64,000 bases of DNA from Anaerolineae bacterium (GTDB lineage Bacteria > Chloroflexota > Anaerolineae > 4572-78 > J111), in NCBI GenBank assembly GCA_022071955.1, contig JAJVIM010000012.1, forward strand, positions 254,029 through 318,028, in the 5' to 3' direction. Under the pieces are notes generated by a model. It was given only the letters and a program-made list of their open reading frames with translations, did not search any database and was not told the DNA's origin. This document shows positions 34,424 to 43,428 of the stretch, piece after piece. The translations under genes were made by a program, and so were the position numbers. The first letter of the stretch is position 1; each line of letters starts with the position of its first letter.

Positions 34424-34765
34424 ATTTTTCTGGATGAGCAACCCGTGGGCGCGTTTGGCCACACGCTGGTCCGGCGCGCGGTTAAGCATCTCTTTTAACG
34501 TTTGGCCGGTAACAGCCCAATTTGCGCCGATGTCCATGTAGGTGTGCAACAGGTAACCGTTGGGGCACTGGTAAATATCAAAACAGTTAACTTGCAGGGC
34601 AAAACCATGGCCTTCAACAATGCGGGTGCCCTCAAATTCCACCTGATTGTTCTCTATTTTGGTAATACGGCTGACTTTCTCTATGGCCTGCTTCACCACC
34701 TCGGCGGAGTCATTTTCCAACTGAATCAGACCATTGGCGTGTCGGGCCGCTTCGATTTTATCCAT
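34403..34765 (-). CDS. Conserved-looking soluble protein, unknown function
   Basis: 120 residues with no signal peptide or membrane segment. Mixed alpha/beta composition; the core reads VEFEGTRIVEGHGFALQVNC and ends GLLIQKNLIPFGH. AAGGAG lies 11 bases before the ATG. It is the last gene of a minus-strand run below the 4-TM gene and pyk, starting 21 bp after the preceding stop. I do not recognise the family. Confidence 0.6.
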   Translation of the reverse strand: MDKIEAARHANGLIQLENDSAEVVKQAIEKVSRITKIENNQVEFEGTRIVEGHGFALQVNCFDIYQCPNGYLLHTYMDIGANWAVTGQTLKEMLNRAPDQRVAKRAHGLLIQKNLIPFGH

Positions 34766-34786
34766 AATTTGCTGCGCTCCTTAACA

Positions 34787-35251
34787 TCAGGTTGAGAGTG
34801 TTGAAAGTGAATTGTTTTGATGCCGTTGAAACCACAACATACCGCCCACGGCCCCCAGCCCCACAATCAGCGCCAAATTAAACACGCCGCAAAACGAGTT
34901 TAGCACCATTGTGGCCTGCCAGTAGGCGGCATTATCATTGACAATGAACTCGGTCAATCCGACTTCGGTTAAAAATATGTTTAGCTGCTCAGAGTGAGTG
35001 ACCAGCACCACATTCACAAACGCCGCCAGCATTTGGCCCATAATGGCCCCCACCCCGGCCATTAAACCGGCGATAACACCATGCATCAGGCTGGATTCGG
35101 CCCGCAGCGGTTTATCAAACCAACTGGCCAGGTAGCCGGTGCCCACCCCCAGCAGCGGCGTTAAACAAACAGTGCAAAATGGCGATAGCAGTGTGATGCC
35201 CATTACGTAAATCAGGCTCAACCCCGCGCCAATCAATCCCGCTCTAATCAT
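34787..35251 (-). CDS. Four-helix membrane protein downstream of pyk
   Basis: 154 residues with TM helices at ~4-24, ~30-48 (the Cys pair in SPFCTVCLTP lies between them), ~58-84 and ~115-143. Its start overlaps the pyk stop by 8 bp, so the two are probably translated together. No family recognised. The Gly-rich last helix (LALIVGLGAVGGMLWF) resembles that of the divergent gene at 33950. Confidence 0.7.
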   Translation of the reverse strand: MIRAGLIGAGLSLIYVMGITLLSPFCTVCLTPLLGVGTGYLASWFDKPLRAESSLMHGVIAGLMAGVGAIMGQMLAAFVNVVLVTHSEQLNIFLTEVGLTEFIVNDNAAYWQATMVLNSFCGVFNLALIVGLGAVGGMLWFQRHQNNSLSTLST

Positions 35252-36731
35252 CGGCTAACTGATCAAACTCCTCCAGCGAAACATCAAGCACCTCTTCAAT
35301 TTTTAACATATTGGTCCGCCCGGCGGTGCCATACGGCGTGCCGGCGGTGAGCACCACAATATCGCCCACGGCGGCGTAACCACATTTGATAGCCTGATGA
35401 AACGACAGGTAGACCATGTGCTTGGTATTTTGAATGGTGTCCACCCGGGCGCTTTCTACCCCCCAGGTGAGCGCCAGCAACCGGCGCGGTTTTTCCTGGG
35501 CGCTGAGCGCCAAAATAGGAATCTTGGGCCGATGGCAGGCCACCCGCCGGGCTGTTGAGCCGGTAGTGGTATGGATGATTACCGCTTTGGCCTTAACCGA
35601 TTGCGCCGCCACCTGGCTAACATAAGCAATATTGGCGTCGATACTGTCTGGCAGCGGCAGCGCCGGCGGCCCCGGCAGTTCGTCTTTCATCCAGGCCGAC
35701 TCGGTGCGCAGCGCAATTTGCGACATCATGGCGATAGTTTCGGCCGGGTATTTACCGATGGCCGTTTCGCCGGAAAGCATCAGCGCGTCGGTGCCGTCTA
35801 AAATGGCGTTGGCCACATCGGTCACTTCGGCGCGGGTGGGCTTGTGCGAATGAACCATCGACTCAAGCATTTGGGTGGCGGTAATCACCGGGATGGCCCG
35901 GCGGCGGCAGGCGGCGATAATTCGTTTTTGGGCAATGGGCACATCTTGCAAACTCATTTCCAGCGCCAGGTCACCGCGCGCCACCATCACCCCATCGGCT
36001 TCCTGCACAATGTTGTCAATATCGTTGAGGGCGTTCTGCCGCTCAATTTTGGCGATAACCGGAATATCGGCATCCTGCGAAGCCAGATACGCTTTGAGCA
36101 GGCGCACATCATCCACCGACTGCACAAAAGAGAGCGCCAAAAAGTCAAAGTCGTGCTGAATGGCAAAATTAATATCTTCAAAATCCTTGTGCGTCAGCGA
36201 CGGCAGGCTCACCCGTCGGCCCGGCAAATTGACCCCGCGCCGGCTCGACAGCGTGCCCGGCTCGGTAACGCGGCAGTGAATCTCGCCATCGCCGCCAATT
36301 TGCTCAACAGCCAGTTCAATGTTGCCGTCGTCGAGCAAAATCTGGCTGCCCACGCTCACATCCTGGGCCAGTTTGGCAAAACTCACACACACACGCTCTT
36401 TGTTGCCGGGAATTTGCTCAGCAGTAAGCACAAATTTCTGGCCGGCTTCCAGCTCCACCGAATCGCCTGCAATTTCGCCTACCCTGATGCGCGGACCGCG
36501 CAAATCGCCCAAAATGGCAATCGGCACGTTCATTTCTTTGCTCAGATTACGGATCAGTTGCACCAGCGGCGCGTTTTCGGCAGCCTTACCATGCGAAAAA
36601 TTGATGCGCACCACATCCAACCCGGCTTTGATCATTTTGCGCAGAGTCGCTTCATTGTGACTCGCCGGGCCAATGGTCGCCACTATTTTTGTTCTTTTTT
36701 GGGGGCGGGTATCACTGATTTTTATCGACAT
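35244..36731 (-). CDS. pyk: Pyruvate kinase
   Basis: 495 residues. It transfers phosphate from phosphoenolpyruvate to ADP, the last step of glycolysis. Characteristic segments are TKIVATIGPASHNEATLRKM, RINFSHG, the catalytic stretch MVARGDLALEM, ITATQMLESMVHSHKPTRAE and LSGETAIGKYP. The C-terminal regulatory domain (~355-475) is present (HTTTGSTARRVACHRP). GGGAG lies before the ATG and a good promoter at 36762-36790. It overlaps a small membrane protein gene downstream. Confidence 0.97.
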   Translation of the reverse strand: MSIKISDTRPQKRTKIVATIGPASHNEATLRKMIKAGLDVVRINFSHGKAAENAPLVQLIRNLSKEMNVPIAILGDLRGPRIRVGEIAGDSVELEAGQKFVLTAEQIPGNKERVCVSFAKLAQDVSVGSQILLDDGNIELAVEQIGGDGEIHCRVTEPGTLSSRRGVNLPGRRVSLPSLTHKDFEDINFAIQHDFDFLALSFVQSVDDVRLLKAYLASQDADIPVIAKIERQNALNDIDNIVQEADGVMVARGDLALEMSLQDVPIAQKRIIAACRRRAIPVITATQMLESMVHSHKPTRAEVTDVANAILDGTDALMLSGETAIGKYPAETIAMMSQIALRTESAWMKDELPGPPALPLPDSIDANIAYVSQVAAQSVKAKAVIIHTTTGSTARRVACHRPKIPILALSAQEKPRRLLALTWGVESARVDTIQNTKHMVYLSFHQAIKCGYAAVGDIVVLTAGTPYGTAGRTNMLKIEEVLDVSLEEFDQLADD

Positions 36732-36761
36732 TTTTCTCTCCCACGGTTAAACCCAGGCCAT

Positions 36762-36790
36762 ATAATAGCATTAAGCCAATCGATTGGCAA
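36762..36790 (-). promoter_or_regulatory. pyk promoter
   Basis: On the minus strand: TTGCCA (36785-36790), a 17-bp spacer and TATTAT (36762-36767), with TGC before it as an extended -10. It lies 31 bp before the pyk ATG. Confidence 0.65.
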
Positions 36791-36822
36791 CGACAGGTGG
36801 TATTCAGATTTTTGGGCCGGCA

Positions 36823-36851
36823 TTGACGCCGGGGGCCAATTGTGCTAGAGT
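36823..36851 (+). promoter_or_regulatory. Promoter of the Pro-rich lipoprotein/dcd unit
   Basis: TTGACG (36823-36828), a 17-bp spacer and TAGAGT (36846-36851) with an extended TGC. It is divergent from the pyk promoter, with 55 bp between the two -10 elements. Confidence 0.6.
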
Positions 36852-36895
36852 AGTTGCCGCCAAAATCACTCTGTTTCAGGCAATGGTTCACCGGT

Positions 36896-37687
36896 ATGGT
36901 TTCTCATAAATTCCAACGCGCGCCCAAACTATGGCTGCCCACAATTTTAATACTGGTCTCGATGGCTTGCGCCACCAACACACCGGTGGCCCGGCTGTCG
37001 CCGCCCCGCGCTACCCGCACGCCGCTGCCAACATTTACGCTAACGCCAATTCCACCCACACCAACCCCCTTACCCTCGGCCACCGACACCCCACCGCCCA
37101 CCGACACCCCGCTGCCAACCAATACGCCGCTGCCAACCGATACGCCCGCCCCGGCCGATACGCCCGTGCCGCCGACCAACACGCCGGTTCCGCCGCCGCC
37201 CACTCAGCCGCCGCCTCCGCCCACCCAACCGCCGCCGCCCACAGCCACGTTTACCCCGGAACCGCCGCCCGCGCCGGTTTCTCCGGTGGGTACGCCTACA
37301 TTTACCCCGGTACCGGGTTCGCCGGCCGGGCGATACAAACCGCTCAAAACCAGAGAACAAAAAAACTGCGCATTTATCGGCGTCATCGGCAAAGTGGTTG
37401 ACGGTGACAAAGAGAGCGACGACCCGATTTCTGGCGTTACCATTCGAGTAGTAGGCGATGAAGACGGATTTCGGGGGCCGTATTACGCCACAACCGGCTC
37501 AGATGGCAAATACTCGATGGTTATTGGCGAATACGGCAAGGTGCCAGACCGGGTACAATTTAGAGCGGATATCTTTGGCGACGGCGTCGATACCGACGAC
37601 GAGCCGGAGTGGAAGTTTAGCAAGGATTGCAGCAGCAGCGACCCGCTCCAGGTTATGGAGATTATCTGGTACAAACGAGGAAAATAA
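36896..37687 (+). CDS. Lipoprotein with long Pro/Thr linker and SdrD-B/carboxypeptidase-regulatory-like domain
   Basis: 263 residues. The signal ends in lipobox ILVSMAC (Cys 25). Residues ~26-145 are an extreme Pro/Thr linker with TDTP and PPPPTQ repeats. The C-terminal ~115 residues form a beta-sandwich with [14 protein letters not shown] and [14 protein letters not shown], resembling transthyretin-like surface domains. The ATG at 36896 suits the promoter; a TTG at 36854 would sit at the transcription start. dcd follows 31 bp downstream. A spacer-borne surface domain is likely; its ligand is unknown. Confidence 0.8.
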   Translation: MVSHKFQRAPKLWLPTILILVSMACATNTPVARLSPPRATRTPLPTFTLTPIPPTPTPLPSATDTPPPTDTPLPTNTPLPTDTPAPADTPVPPTNTPVPPPPTQPPPPPTQPPPPTATFTPEPPPAPVSPVGTPTFTPVPGSPAGRYKPLKTREQKNCAFIGVIGKVVDGDKESDDPISGVTIRVVGDEDGFRGPYYATTGSDGKYSMVIGEYGKVPDRVQFRADIFGDGVDTDDEPEWKFSKDCSSSDPLQVMEIIWYKRGK

Positions 37688-37718
37688 TGCTGCCCCAACC
37701 GGCGGCAAAGGAGAGAAA

Positions 37719-38282
37719 ATGAGCATTAAACCTGACCATTGGATTGAGCGAATGGCCCGCGACCACAAAATGATTGAACCATTTGAAGCCAGCCAGGTAA
37801 AAACCGGCGGAGTTATCTCCTACGGTGTATCATCCTACGGCTACGATATCCGTGTGGCCGACGAATTCAAGATTTTTACTAACGTGAACAACACGGTGGT
37901 TGACCCCAAGTTTTTCGATAGCCGCTCGTTTGTGGAATTCAGGGGCGATGTCTGCACTATTCCCCCCAACTCGTTTGCCCTGGCCCGCACCGTAGAATAC
38001 TTCCGCATTCCGCGCGATGTGCTGACCATTTGTGTGGGCAAAAGCACCTACGCCCGCTGCGGTATTATTGTCAACGTAACCCCGTTTGAACCGGAATGGG
38101 AAGGGTTTGTCACGCTGGAAATTTCTAACACCACCCCATTGCCCGCCCGCATTTACGCCAACGAAGGTATTGCCCAGGTTATTTTCTTCCAGTCCGATGA
38201 AGTTTGCCGCACCTCTTACGCCGACAAAAAAGGCAAATATCAGGGGCAGGCGGGCATTACCCTGGCCAAAGTAGAAAAATAA
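37719..38282 (+). CDS. dcd: dCTP deaminase
   Basis: 187 residues. It deaminates dCTP to dUTP for thymidylate synthesis. The motif set is clear: [57 protein letters not shown] (catalytic Glu) and IAQVIFF. AAAGGAGA lies four bases before the ATG at 37719; the open frame extends upstream but that part overlaps the lipoprotein gene and is not coding. The C-terminal tail ([14 protein letters not shown]) is the usual lid. Convergent with sbcD across a palindrome-rich gap. Confidence 0.95.
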   Translation: MSIKPDHWIERMARDHKMIEPFEASQVKTGGVISYGVSSYGYDIRVADEFKIFTNVNNTVVDPKFFDSRSFVEFRGDVCTIPPNSFALARTVEYFRIPRDVLTICVGKSTYARCGIIVNVTPFEPEWEGFVTLEISNTTPLPARIYANEGIAQVIFFQSDEVCRTSYADKKGKYQGQAGITLAKVEK

Positions 38283-38305
38283 CGAGTCTGCAAAATCAGT
38301 CGTAG

Positions 38306-38386
38306 GTCGGGCGTGCAGCCCGACAGTCACGCTACAAGCGTGACCTGCTGCTATAAATGTAGGGGCGCTTCGCGAAGCGCCCCTAC
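38306..38386. repeat. Cluster of three dispersed palindromes
   Basis: Three hairpins lie between the convergent genes dcd and sbcD: GTCGGGC/GCCCGAC (38306-38324), GTCACGCT/AGCGTGAC (38326-38344) and a perfect 28-bp palindrome starting GTAGGGGCGCTTCG (38359-38386). The first recurs inverted at 41644-41666, and the third recurs with one compensated base pair at 56282-56309. They could also end transcription from both sides. Confidence 0.75.
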
Positions 38387-38422
38387 CCCCATTTTAATTC
38401 CATTGCTGTACTACAAAGTCCG

Positions 38423-39655
38423 TCACTCTTCCCTAAAAATCGACTCTGCGTAGCGCAGTAATTCGGTTTTGCGCGTTTCCGGCGTGTTTTTTGCTTCCAG
38501 ATAAAGCTCCAGCGCCTCTTTGGGCGTTAGTTCCTCGGTAGCGCCCGCGCCCAGCCGGTGCCGATGCTGGCGTTCCACATCGTGAATGATGCTGGCAATG
38601 GTGCTGGCCGGGCGCAGCGCCTCGCGGATGAGCTTGTCATCGAGCAGCACATCCTGCGCTTCTGTAGCTTTGATGATTATCCGCACCACCGCCTCATCCA
38701 GATTGTGCGCTTCCAGCTCGTCCAAAATTTGGGTCATCGGGTCATCGGCGGCGGTCACATCCATACGAATGGTCACAAAGCGGCGGGCATCCACCGGGAT
38801 AAACTCCCAGTTGGCCCGGCCGCGCTCCAGTTGAACCATCACAAAGCCTTTGCGTTCTTTTTCCTCGCCAAAATCAATGCGCTCCAGGCTGCCGGGGTAA
38901 ACAATCGGCGGGTGCTGCCCGCCGTTTAACTCCTGGTGTTTGTGAATGTGGCCCAGCGCCACATAATCCCAGGCCGGGTCGGCCAGCAGGCTTTTCATCA
39001 CCACCACATCGCGGCCAATCATCACGCTCTGCTCACTGCCCTGCACCGCGCCGCTCACCGAAAAGTGGCCGGCCAGCACGGTTGGAATATCGGGCCGGTC
39101 CTGCGCCTGCGCGGCCATATCGCGCAGGTTCTCGTCCATAATCCGGCCCAACTCCATATCCAGGTCATCGAGCGTCATATTTCTGAATTGATCGTAGGCC
39201 AGCAACCGGCTGCGCTGCGGATACGGGGCGGTGGCCACTTGCAGCGGCTGGCCGCGACGGCAGGTAATCTGATGCAACTCTTCCCGGCCGGCCACAATCA
39301 CCCCCGGCACATCGAGCACGCCAAAAATATCAAGGCTGCTGGCGGCGCGGTCGGCGGTGGCCATATCGTGGTTGCCAATCAGCAAAATCACCGGCACGCC
39401 GTGGTCGGCCAGCCGTTTGATACGCCGGGCAAATTCACGCTGATAGGTGGGGTTAGGCCGCTGGTTTTTGTAGGCGTCGCCGGCAAAAATGCACACGTCA
39501 ACCTCACGGTCCAGGGCAATATCGATGGCCTGACTCAACCGGCGCAAAAAATCGACCACGCGGCTGTTCAGCCCGCTGCCGGCATCAAGCCGGCCGTAGT
39601 TTTCAATGCCAATGTGAATATCGGCCAGGTGCAGCAAGTTGATGGGGTGAGACAT
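38423..39655 (-). CDS. sbcD: SbcD/Mre11-like DNA repair exonuclease
   Basis: 410 residues. The metallophosphoesterase motifs are in order: LHLADIHIG, CIFAGDAYK, LIGNHDMA, VLAGHFS and ALGHIHKH, which coordinate two Mn ions. It nicks and trims DNA ends and hairpins together with SbcC. No sbcC gene is visible on either side within the window, so the partner must be elsewhere. It begins 4 bp after ricT and probably shares the holB-ricT transcript. Confidence 0.9.
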   Translation of the reverse strand: MSHPINLLHLADIHIGIENYGRLDAGSGLNSRVVDFLRRLSQAIDIALDREVDVCIFAGDAYKNQRPNPTYQREFARRIKRLADHGVPVILLIGNHDMATADRAASSLDIFGVLDVPGVIVAGREELHQITCRRGQPLQVATAPYPQRSRLLAYDQFRNMTLDDLDMELGRIMDENLRDMAAQAQDRPDIPTVLAGHFSVSGAVQGSEQSVMIGRDVVVMKSLLADPAWDYVALGHIHKHQELNGGQHPPIVYPGSLERIDFGEEKERKGFVMVQLERGRANWEFIPVDARRFVTIRMDVTAADDPMTQILDELEAHNLDEAVVRIIIKATEAQDVLLDDKLIREALRPASTIASIIHDVERQHRHRLGAGATEELTPKEALELYLEAKNTPETRKTELLRYAESIFREE

Positions 39656-39659
39656 CGGC

Positions 39660-40499
39660 CTATTTTTTCTTTTTCTTGCTGCGGGGCGGTACTTCTACCA
39701 CTTCAACGTCCTGGGCCAGCAGTTCCTGCGGCGGCTCTTCTTCGCTAAAGGCAATCAGCAACGTTTCTTTGATCACATTCACGCCCCAAACGGTGCCGGT
39801 TTTACCTTCCGGGGCTTTGATAACCGCGCCGACCGGCGGCAGGCTGTCTTTAATTTCAGAATATTGGTCGTTTTCATAGGCCAGGCAGCACAACAAGCGG
39901 CCGCACAACCCCGAAATTTCAGACGGGGCCAGCGGCAAATTCTGGTTTTTGGCCATGCGGATAGACACCGGGTGAAACTCGGTCAGCCAGCTCGAACAGC
40001 ACAACCGGCGGCCACAGCGGCCGTAGCCGTCCAGAATTTTCGTTTCGTCGCGCGCGCCCACCTGTTTCATCTCAATTCTGGTTTCCAGCGAGCGGGCCAA
40101 CTGCTTGGTCAGGTCTCTAAAATCCACCCGCTGCTCGGCGCTAAACGATACAACCAGCCGCGTACCGTCAAAGCTGTATTCAGTGCTGAGCACTTTCATG
40201 GGGATGTCCAACTCTCTGACCAGATCGTTGCACGTCTCCAGCGCTTTGGTTTCCATCATTTTGTACTTTTGCGCTTCTACCAAATCCAGCGACGAGGCTT
40301 TTCTCAGAACCTTTTTCAGCTTGCCTTTGATCTCTTCAGTCGGCACATCGTGCTTGGATTGCACCACAATGCCCATTTCCTTGCCCCGCGCTGTTTCAAC
40401 AATTACCCGCGAGTCAGTCTCCAGTCCTTCAACAGAACCGGGATCAAAATAATAAACTTTGGTAACAGGTTTAAATCTAACACCCACAATTTGTGGCAT
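39660..40499 (-). CDS. ricT: PSP1-domain protein RicT (YaaT)
   Basis: 279 residues. The PSP1 domain is at ~50-180 with the Cys motif GRCGRRLCCSSWL and, further on, GLCGRLLCCLAYE, which bind iron-sulfur clusters in the RicAFT complex of Bacillus. VYYFDPG near the N-terminus and a Lys-rich end (PPRSKKKKK) are also typical. RicT helps RNA processing and phosphorelay control in Bacillus; the role in this lineage is not established. The holB-ricT order is conserved in Firmicutes, supporting the call. Confidence 0.9.
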   Translation of the reverse strand: MPQIVGVRFKPVTKVYYFDPGSVEGLETDSRVIVETARGKEMGIVVQSKHDVPTEEIKGKLKKVLRKASSLDLVEAQKYKMMETKALETCNDLVRELDIPMKVLSTEYSFDGTRLVVSFSAEQRVDFRDLTKQLARSLETRIEMKQVGARDETKILDGYGRCGRRLCCSSWLTEFHPVSIRMAKNQNLPLAPSEISGLCGRLLCCLAYENDQYSEIKDSLPPVGAVIKAPEGKTGTVWGVNVIKETLLIAFSEEEPPQELLAQDVEVVEVPPRSKKKKK

Positions 40500-40523
40500 T
40501 GGTATCCTCGTAATCGCTAAATA

Positions 40524-41528
40524 TTACCCATACATAGGTAGTTTAAGCAAAACCACCTCTAAATTCAACCGGGCGTTCACATTTTTATCCAGATTGAGCA
40601 GCGCCGTTTGTAACCGCCCGACCACCTCGGCGGCCTGCCCGGCCGAACTTTGCCCGGCCAGCCCCTGCAGCGCCTCCCGGTAATCTAAATTGACAATCCG
40701 GGTTTGGCTGCCGCTGGCCAGCAGCAGCAGATCACGCCAGATGGTCAGCCAAAAAGTGAGCGCCTCTTTCAGCGCCGCCGAATCGCGGCTGAGCACCTGG
40801 GCGTAAGCCAGCCGTTCGGCCCGATGCATGCGCAGCAAATCCTGCAAATCGGTGAGCCAGCGGGCGCGCCGCTCTAAAAACGACTCATCGGTGAGGCCGC
40901 GCACCGCCCAGCCCAGCCGCCCGGCGCTCAACTGGGCCAGTAACGCGGCCTGCTCCGGCGACGCCTGCCAGCGCTGCTGCAACGCCGTTTCCACCTGTTC
41001 AAGGGGCACAGGCCGCAGCGTTACTATCTGGCAGCGAGACACAATCGTCGGCAGCAGGCTGCCGGGGTCGGGTGCGGTTAAAATGATGACCACCGGCGCG
41101 GCCGGCTCTTCCAGCGTTTTCAGCAGGGCGTTGGCCGCGCTGGCTGTGGCTCGCTCAAAATTGGCCAGCACCGCCACCCGATGCCGCCCCTCTACCGGCG
41201 ACAACGACAGTTCGCGCTGCAAATCACGGATCTGTTCGATCTTCAACCCCTGCTCGTCTTCGTCCAAAATCCGCACGTCCGGGTGGCTGCCCGTGACCAC
41301 TTTGCGGCACGAGCGGCAAACCCCGCACGGCCGGGAGTCATCGGCCTGGCAGGTAAGGTACTGGGCAAAATAGCGGGCCAGCGTCGCTTTGCCCACGTTA
41401 AATGGCCCGGTCAGCAGCAACGATTGCGGCGTGCGGCCGTGCTGCACCTGCCGCTGCAACAAATCGATGGCCCACTCGTGGCCAATAACCTCAATCCGGT
41501 AGCTCTGCAATTCACTCATAACCAACAT
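40524..41528 (-). CDS. holB: DNA polymerase III delta' subunit
   Basis: 334 residues. An AAA+ clamp-loader subunit. The P-loop region is modified (LLLTGPFNVGKATLARYFA), a zinc module is present (CQADDSRPCGVCRSCRK), and SANALLKTLEEP and IVSRCQ (sensor/SRC motif) are diagnostic. The C-terminal domain lies at ~215-330. ATG at 41528 is used; a second ATG nine bases on is equally possible, and neither has a strong ribosome site. First gene of holB-ricT-sbcD. Confidence 0.9.
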   Translation of the reverse strand: MLVMSELQSYRIEVIGHEWAIDLLQRQVQHGRTPQSLLLTGPFNVGKATLARYFAQYLTCQADDSRPCGVCRSCRKVVTGSHPDVRILDEDEQGLKIEQIRDLQRELSLSPVEGRHRVAVLANFERATASAANALLKTLEEPAAPVVIILTAPDPGSLLPTIVSRCQIVTLRPVPLEQVETALQQRWQASPEQAALLAQLSAGRLGWAVRGLTDESFLERRARWLTDLQDLLRMHRAERLAYAQVLSRDSAALKEALTFWLTIWRDLLLLASGSQTRIVNLDYREALQGLAGQSSAGQAAEVVGRLQTALLNLDKNVNARLNLEVVLLKLPMYG

Positions 41529-41618
41529 ATTTTACCATAACCGGCCCGAAAACAAAGATTTGCCGCCCCAATACCAACAGCCCGCCGGCCGGCCTCCATT
41601 CTTTCGGCTGAATTTTGA

Positions 41619-41637
41619 ATTATAACTCAGTTATAAT
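41619..41637. promoter_or_regulatory. AT-rich palindrome with a -10-like element on each strand
   Basis: ATTATAACT-C-AGTTATAAT is a perfect 19-bp palindrome. TATAAT reads on both strands, so it may serve as a symmetric divergent -10 or as an operator between holB and the DUF5107 gene. No convincing -35 on either side. Confidence 0.35.
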
Positions 41638-41643
41638 CTAAAA

Positions 41644-41855
41644 GTCGGGCGGCAAGCCCAACCTACTCTCCAAATTGTTCAAGGATGACAGGTGTTAAGA
41701 ATGGCATTTTAGCCCCTCCCCCTACCCCCTCCCCGCAAGCGGGGAGGGGAAATGTTGATAAGGCTGTGGTTTTTGGCCGCTTTGCGGCCAAAAACCACAG
41801 CCGATACTTAATCCCCCCTCTCCCAAGGGGAGAGGGGGGCAGGGGGGTGAGGGCC
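41644..41855. repeat. Composite palindromic repeat element, copy 1
   Basis: Within the 400-bp gap 41529-41928. First, 41644-41666 repeats, inverted, the GTCGGGC palindrome seen at 38306. Then come a C/G-rich hairpin (41724-41748, CCCTCCCCGC/GCGGGGAGGG), a perfect 19-bp-arm hairpin (41762-41780/41784-41802, loop TTT) followed by GATAC, and a second C/G-rich hairpin (CCCCTCTCCC-AA-GGGGAGAGGGG). The same three-hairpin layout recurs at 52653-52795 with different arm sequence. Confidence 0.7.
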
Positions 41856-41887
41856 ATACTGAGAACCGCTGCCCCGGCAGCCGCTTA

Positions 41888-41917
41888 TTAGACATCAATC
41901 TTAATCAATGCTATCAT
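41888..41917 (+). promoter_or_regulatory. Promoter of the DUF5107 gene
   Basis: TTAGAC (41888-41893), an 18-bp spacer and TATCAT (41912-41917) with extended TGC. Transcription should start near 41924, only ~5 nt before the chosen ATG at 41929. Confidence 0.4.
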
Positions 41918-41928
41918 ATTCAGCTTGT

Positions 41929-43422
41929 ATGAACAGCTTTTTTGAAACGGTTCAACCCAAAATAGTTTTTGCCGCGGGCGTTATAGCCCTGGCGCTGGCC
42001 ATCGTGGCCGGCTGTGGCCGCCCGGCGGCTGCCCGCCCCGCCACATCGACGCCAACCCGGCCGGTCACGGCTACGGCAATACCAACCCCCACACCGACTC
42101 CCACCCCAACGCCGCGCCCGCCGGTAATTGGGGTTGATAGCTACACCACCACCGTCACCCTGCCCACTTACCCGTTTCGGGATTTTCTGGTTGAACAGCT
42201 TGACCCGCTTTACAACATGCCGGTTTACTACTTTAACCGGCCCGCCTACGAGGCCGAACCGCGCCAGCCGGCTCCGGTTGATTACACCGGCGTGGTGCTG
42301 GAAAACAAGTACCTGCGGCTCACCTTTTTGCCCCAGCTTGGCGGGCGACTCTACAGCGCGGTGGTCAAACCCACCGGTCAGGAAATTTTCTACCACAACC
42401 CGGTGGTCAAGCCCTCGCGTTATGGCGTGCTGCAGCCCTACGAAGCCAACTGGTGGCTGGCCAGCGGCGGCATGGAATGGGCTTACCCGGTGCAGGAGCA
42501 CGGCTATCGTTTTGGCCTGCCGTGGGACTACCGGGTCACTCAATCGGCCACCGGCGCGGCCATCATCCTGGCCGACAGCGCCCCCCACCGGACCGGGCTA
42601 ACCGTAACCGTATCGCTGCCAGTTGACAGCGCCAGCTTCAGCGTAACTCCGCGGCTCACCAACAACGCCGCAATCACCGTGCCGGTTCAGGTGTGGACCA
42701 ACGCCGCGCTGGCGCTCAGCAGCGGTTCGATGTCGCCGGACACCCAATTTGTGGTGCCAACCGGCGTCATCACCATTCACAGCCGCGGCGAGTTGGGCTG
42801 GAGCCTGCCCGACGCTGGCCGCCGGGCGGCGTGGCCGCTGGTAGGCCAAACCGACCTGCGCGATTATCGCCAGTGGGCCAATTACCTGGGCTTCTTTGTG
42901 GCCAATACCGATGCCCCGTTTATGGGCGCGTTCAACGCCGCCACCAAATTGGGCGTTGTCCGGCTGCCGGAATCTGGCCGGGCGGGCAAGTTATTTGCCT
43001 TTAGCGCCGGCTTCCCCGACCGCAGCTACACCGATGACAACTCGCAGTATTTTGAGCTGTGGGGCGGCGCTAACAACGGTTTTTGGCCGGAAGATGATCT
43101 TCCGGTTGCGCCCGGCCAATCGCTGGGCTGGACCGAACTCTGGTGGCCGCTGGCCGGTTTGCCCGGCTTAACCTGGGCCACCGAGCACGTTGCCATCGCC
43201 CTGGAACAAAACGAGTCCACGGCCACGCTGTCGGCGCTGGTGGCGCGGCCCGTTACCGGCCAGGTGCGGGTTACCGCCGCCGGCGCGCTCATTTTGAACG
43301 AGCGGTTTTCCGCTAATCCGGCCAGGCCGCTGTCGTGGCCGCTGTCGGCCGGGGCTGGCCCCCTCACCATTGAATTTATCGATGCCAACGGCGGCGTACT
43401 CTTAACTTATCAAACTAACTGA
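41929..43422 (+). CDS. DUF5107-domain lipoprotein
   Basis: 497 residues. Signal with lipobox LAIVAGC (Cys 29), a TPTPTPTP linker (~40-70), then a beta-sandwich carbohydrate-enzyme-like region: LENKYLRLTFLPQLGGRLYS, GQEIFYHNPVVKPSRYGVLQ and GGMEWAYPVQEHG are typical of DUF5107, which is related to aldose-epimerase-like folds. The ATG at 41929 follows the promoter almost directly (near-leaderless); an ATG at 41908 lies upstream of the -10. Probably a surface sugar-binding or sugar-modifying protein; the enzymatic activity is not known. Confidence 0.8.
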   Translation: MNSFFETVQPKIVFAAGVIALALAIVAGCGRPAAARPATSTPTRPVTATAIPTPTPTPTPTPRPPVIGVDSYTTTVTLPTYPFRDFLVEQLDPLYNMPVYYFNRPAYEAEPRQPAPVDYTGVVLENKYLRLTFLPQLGGRLYSAVVKPTGQEIFYHNPVVKPSRYGVLQPYEANWWLASGGMEWAYPVQEHGYRFGLPWDYRVTQSATGAAIILADSAPHRTGLTVTVSLPVDSASFSVTPRLTNNAAITVPVQVWTNAALALSSGSMSPDTQFVVPTGVITIHSRGELGWSLPDAGRRAAWPLVGQTDLRDYRQWANYLGFFVANTDAPFMGAFNAATKLGVVRLPESGRAGKLFAFSAGFPDRSYTDDNSQYFELWGGANNGFWPEDDLPVAPGQSLGWTELWWPLAGLPGLTWATEHVAIALEQNESTATLSALVARPVTGQVRVTAAGALILNERFSANPARPLSWPLSAGAGPLTIEFIDANGGVLLTYQTN

Positions 43423-43428
43423 GTGCTA

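Noticed and set aside
35844..36848. Plus-strand open frame of 334 codons
   Set aside because: It is antisense to pyruvate kinase; the protein is low-complexity and unlike any family.
38423..39655. SbcCD operon
   Set aside because: sbcD is present but the downstream gene is the convergent dcd and the upstream gene is ricT, so sbcC is not here.
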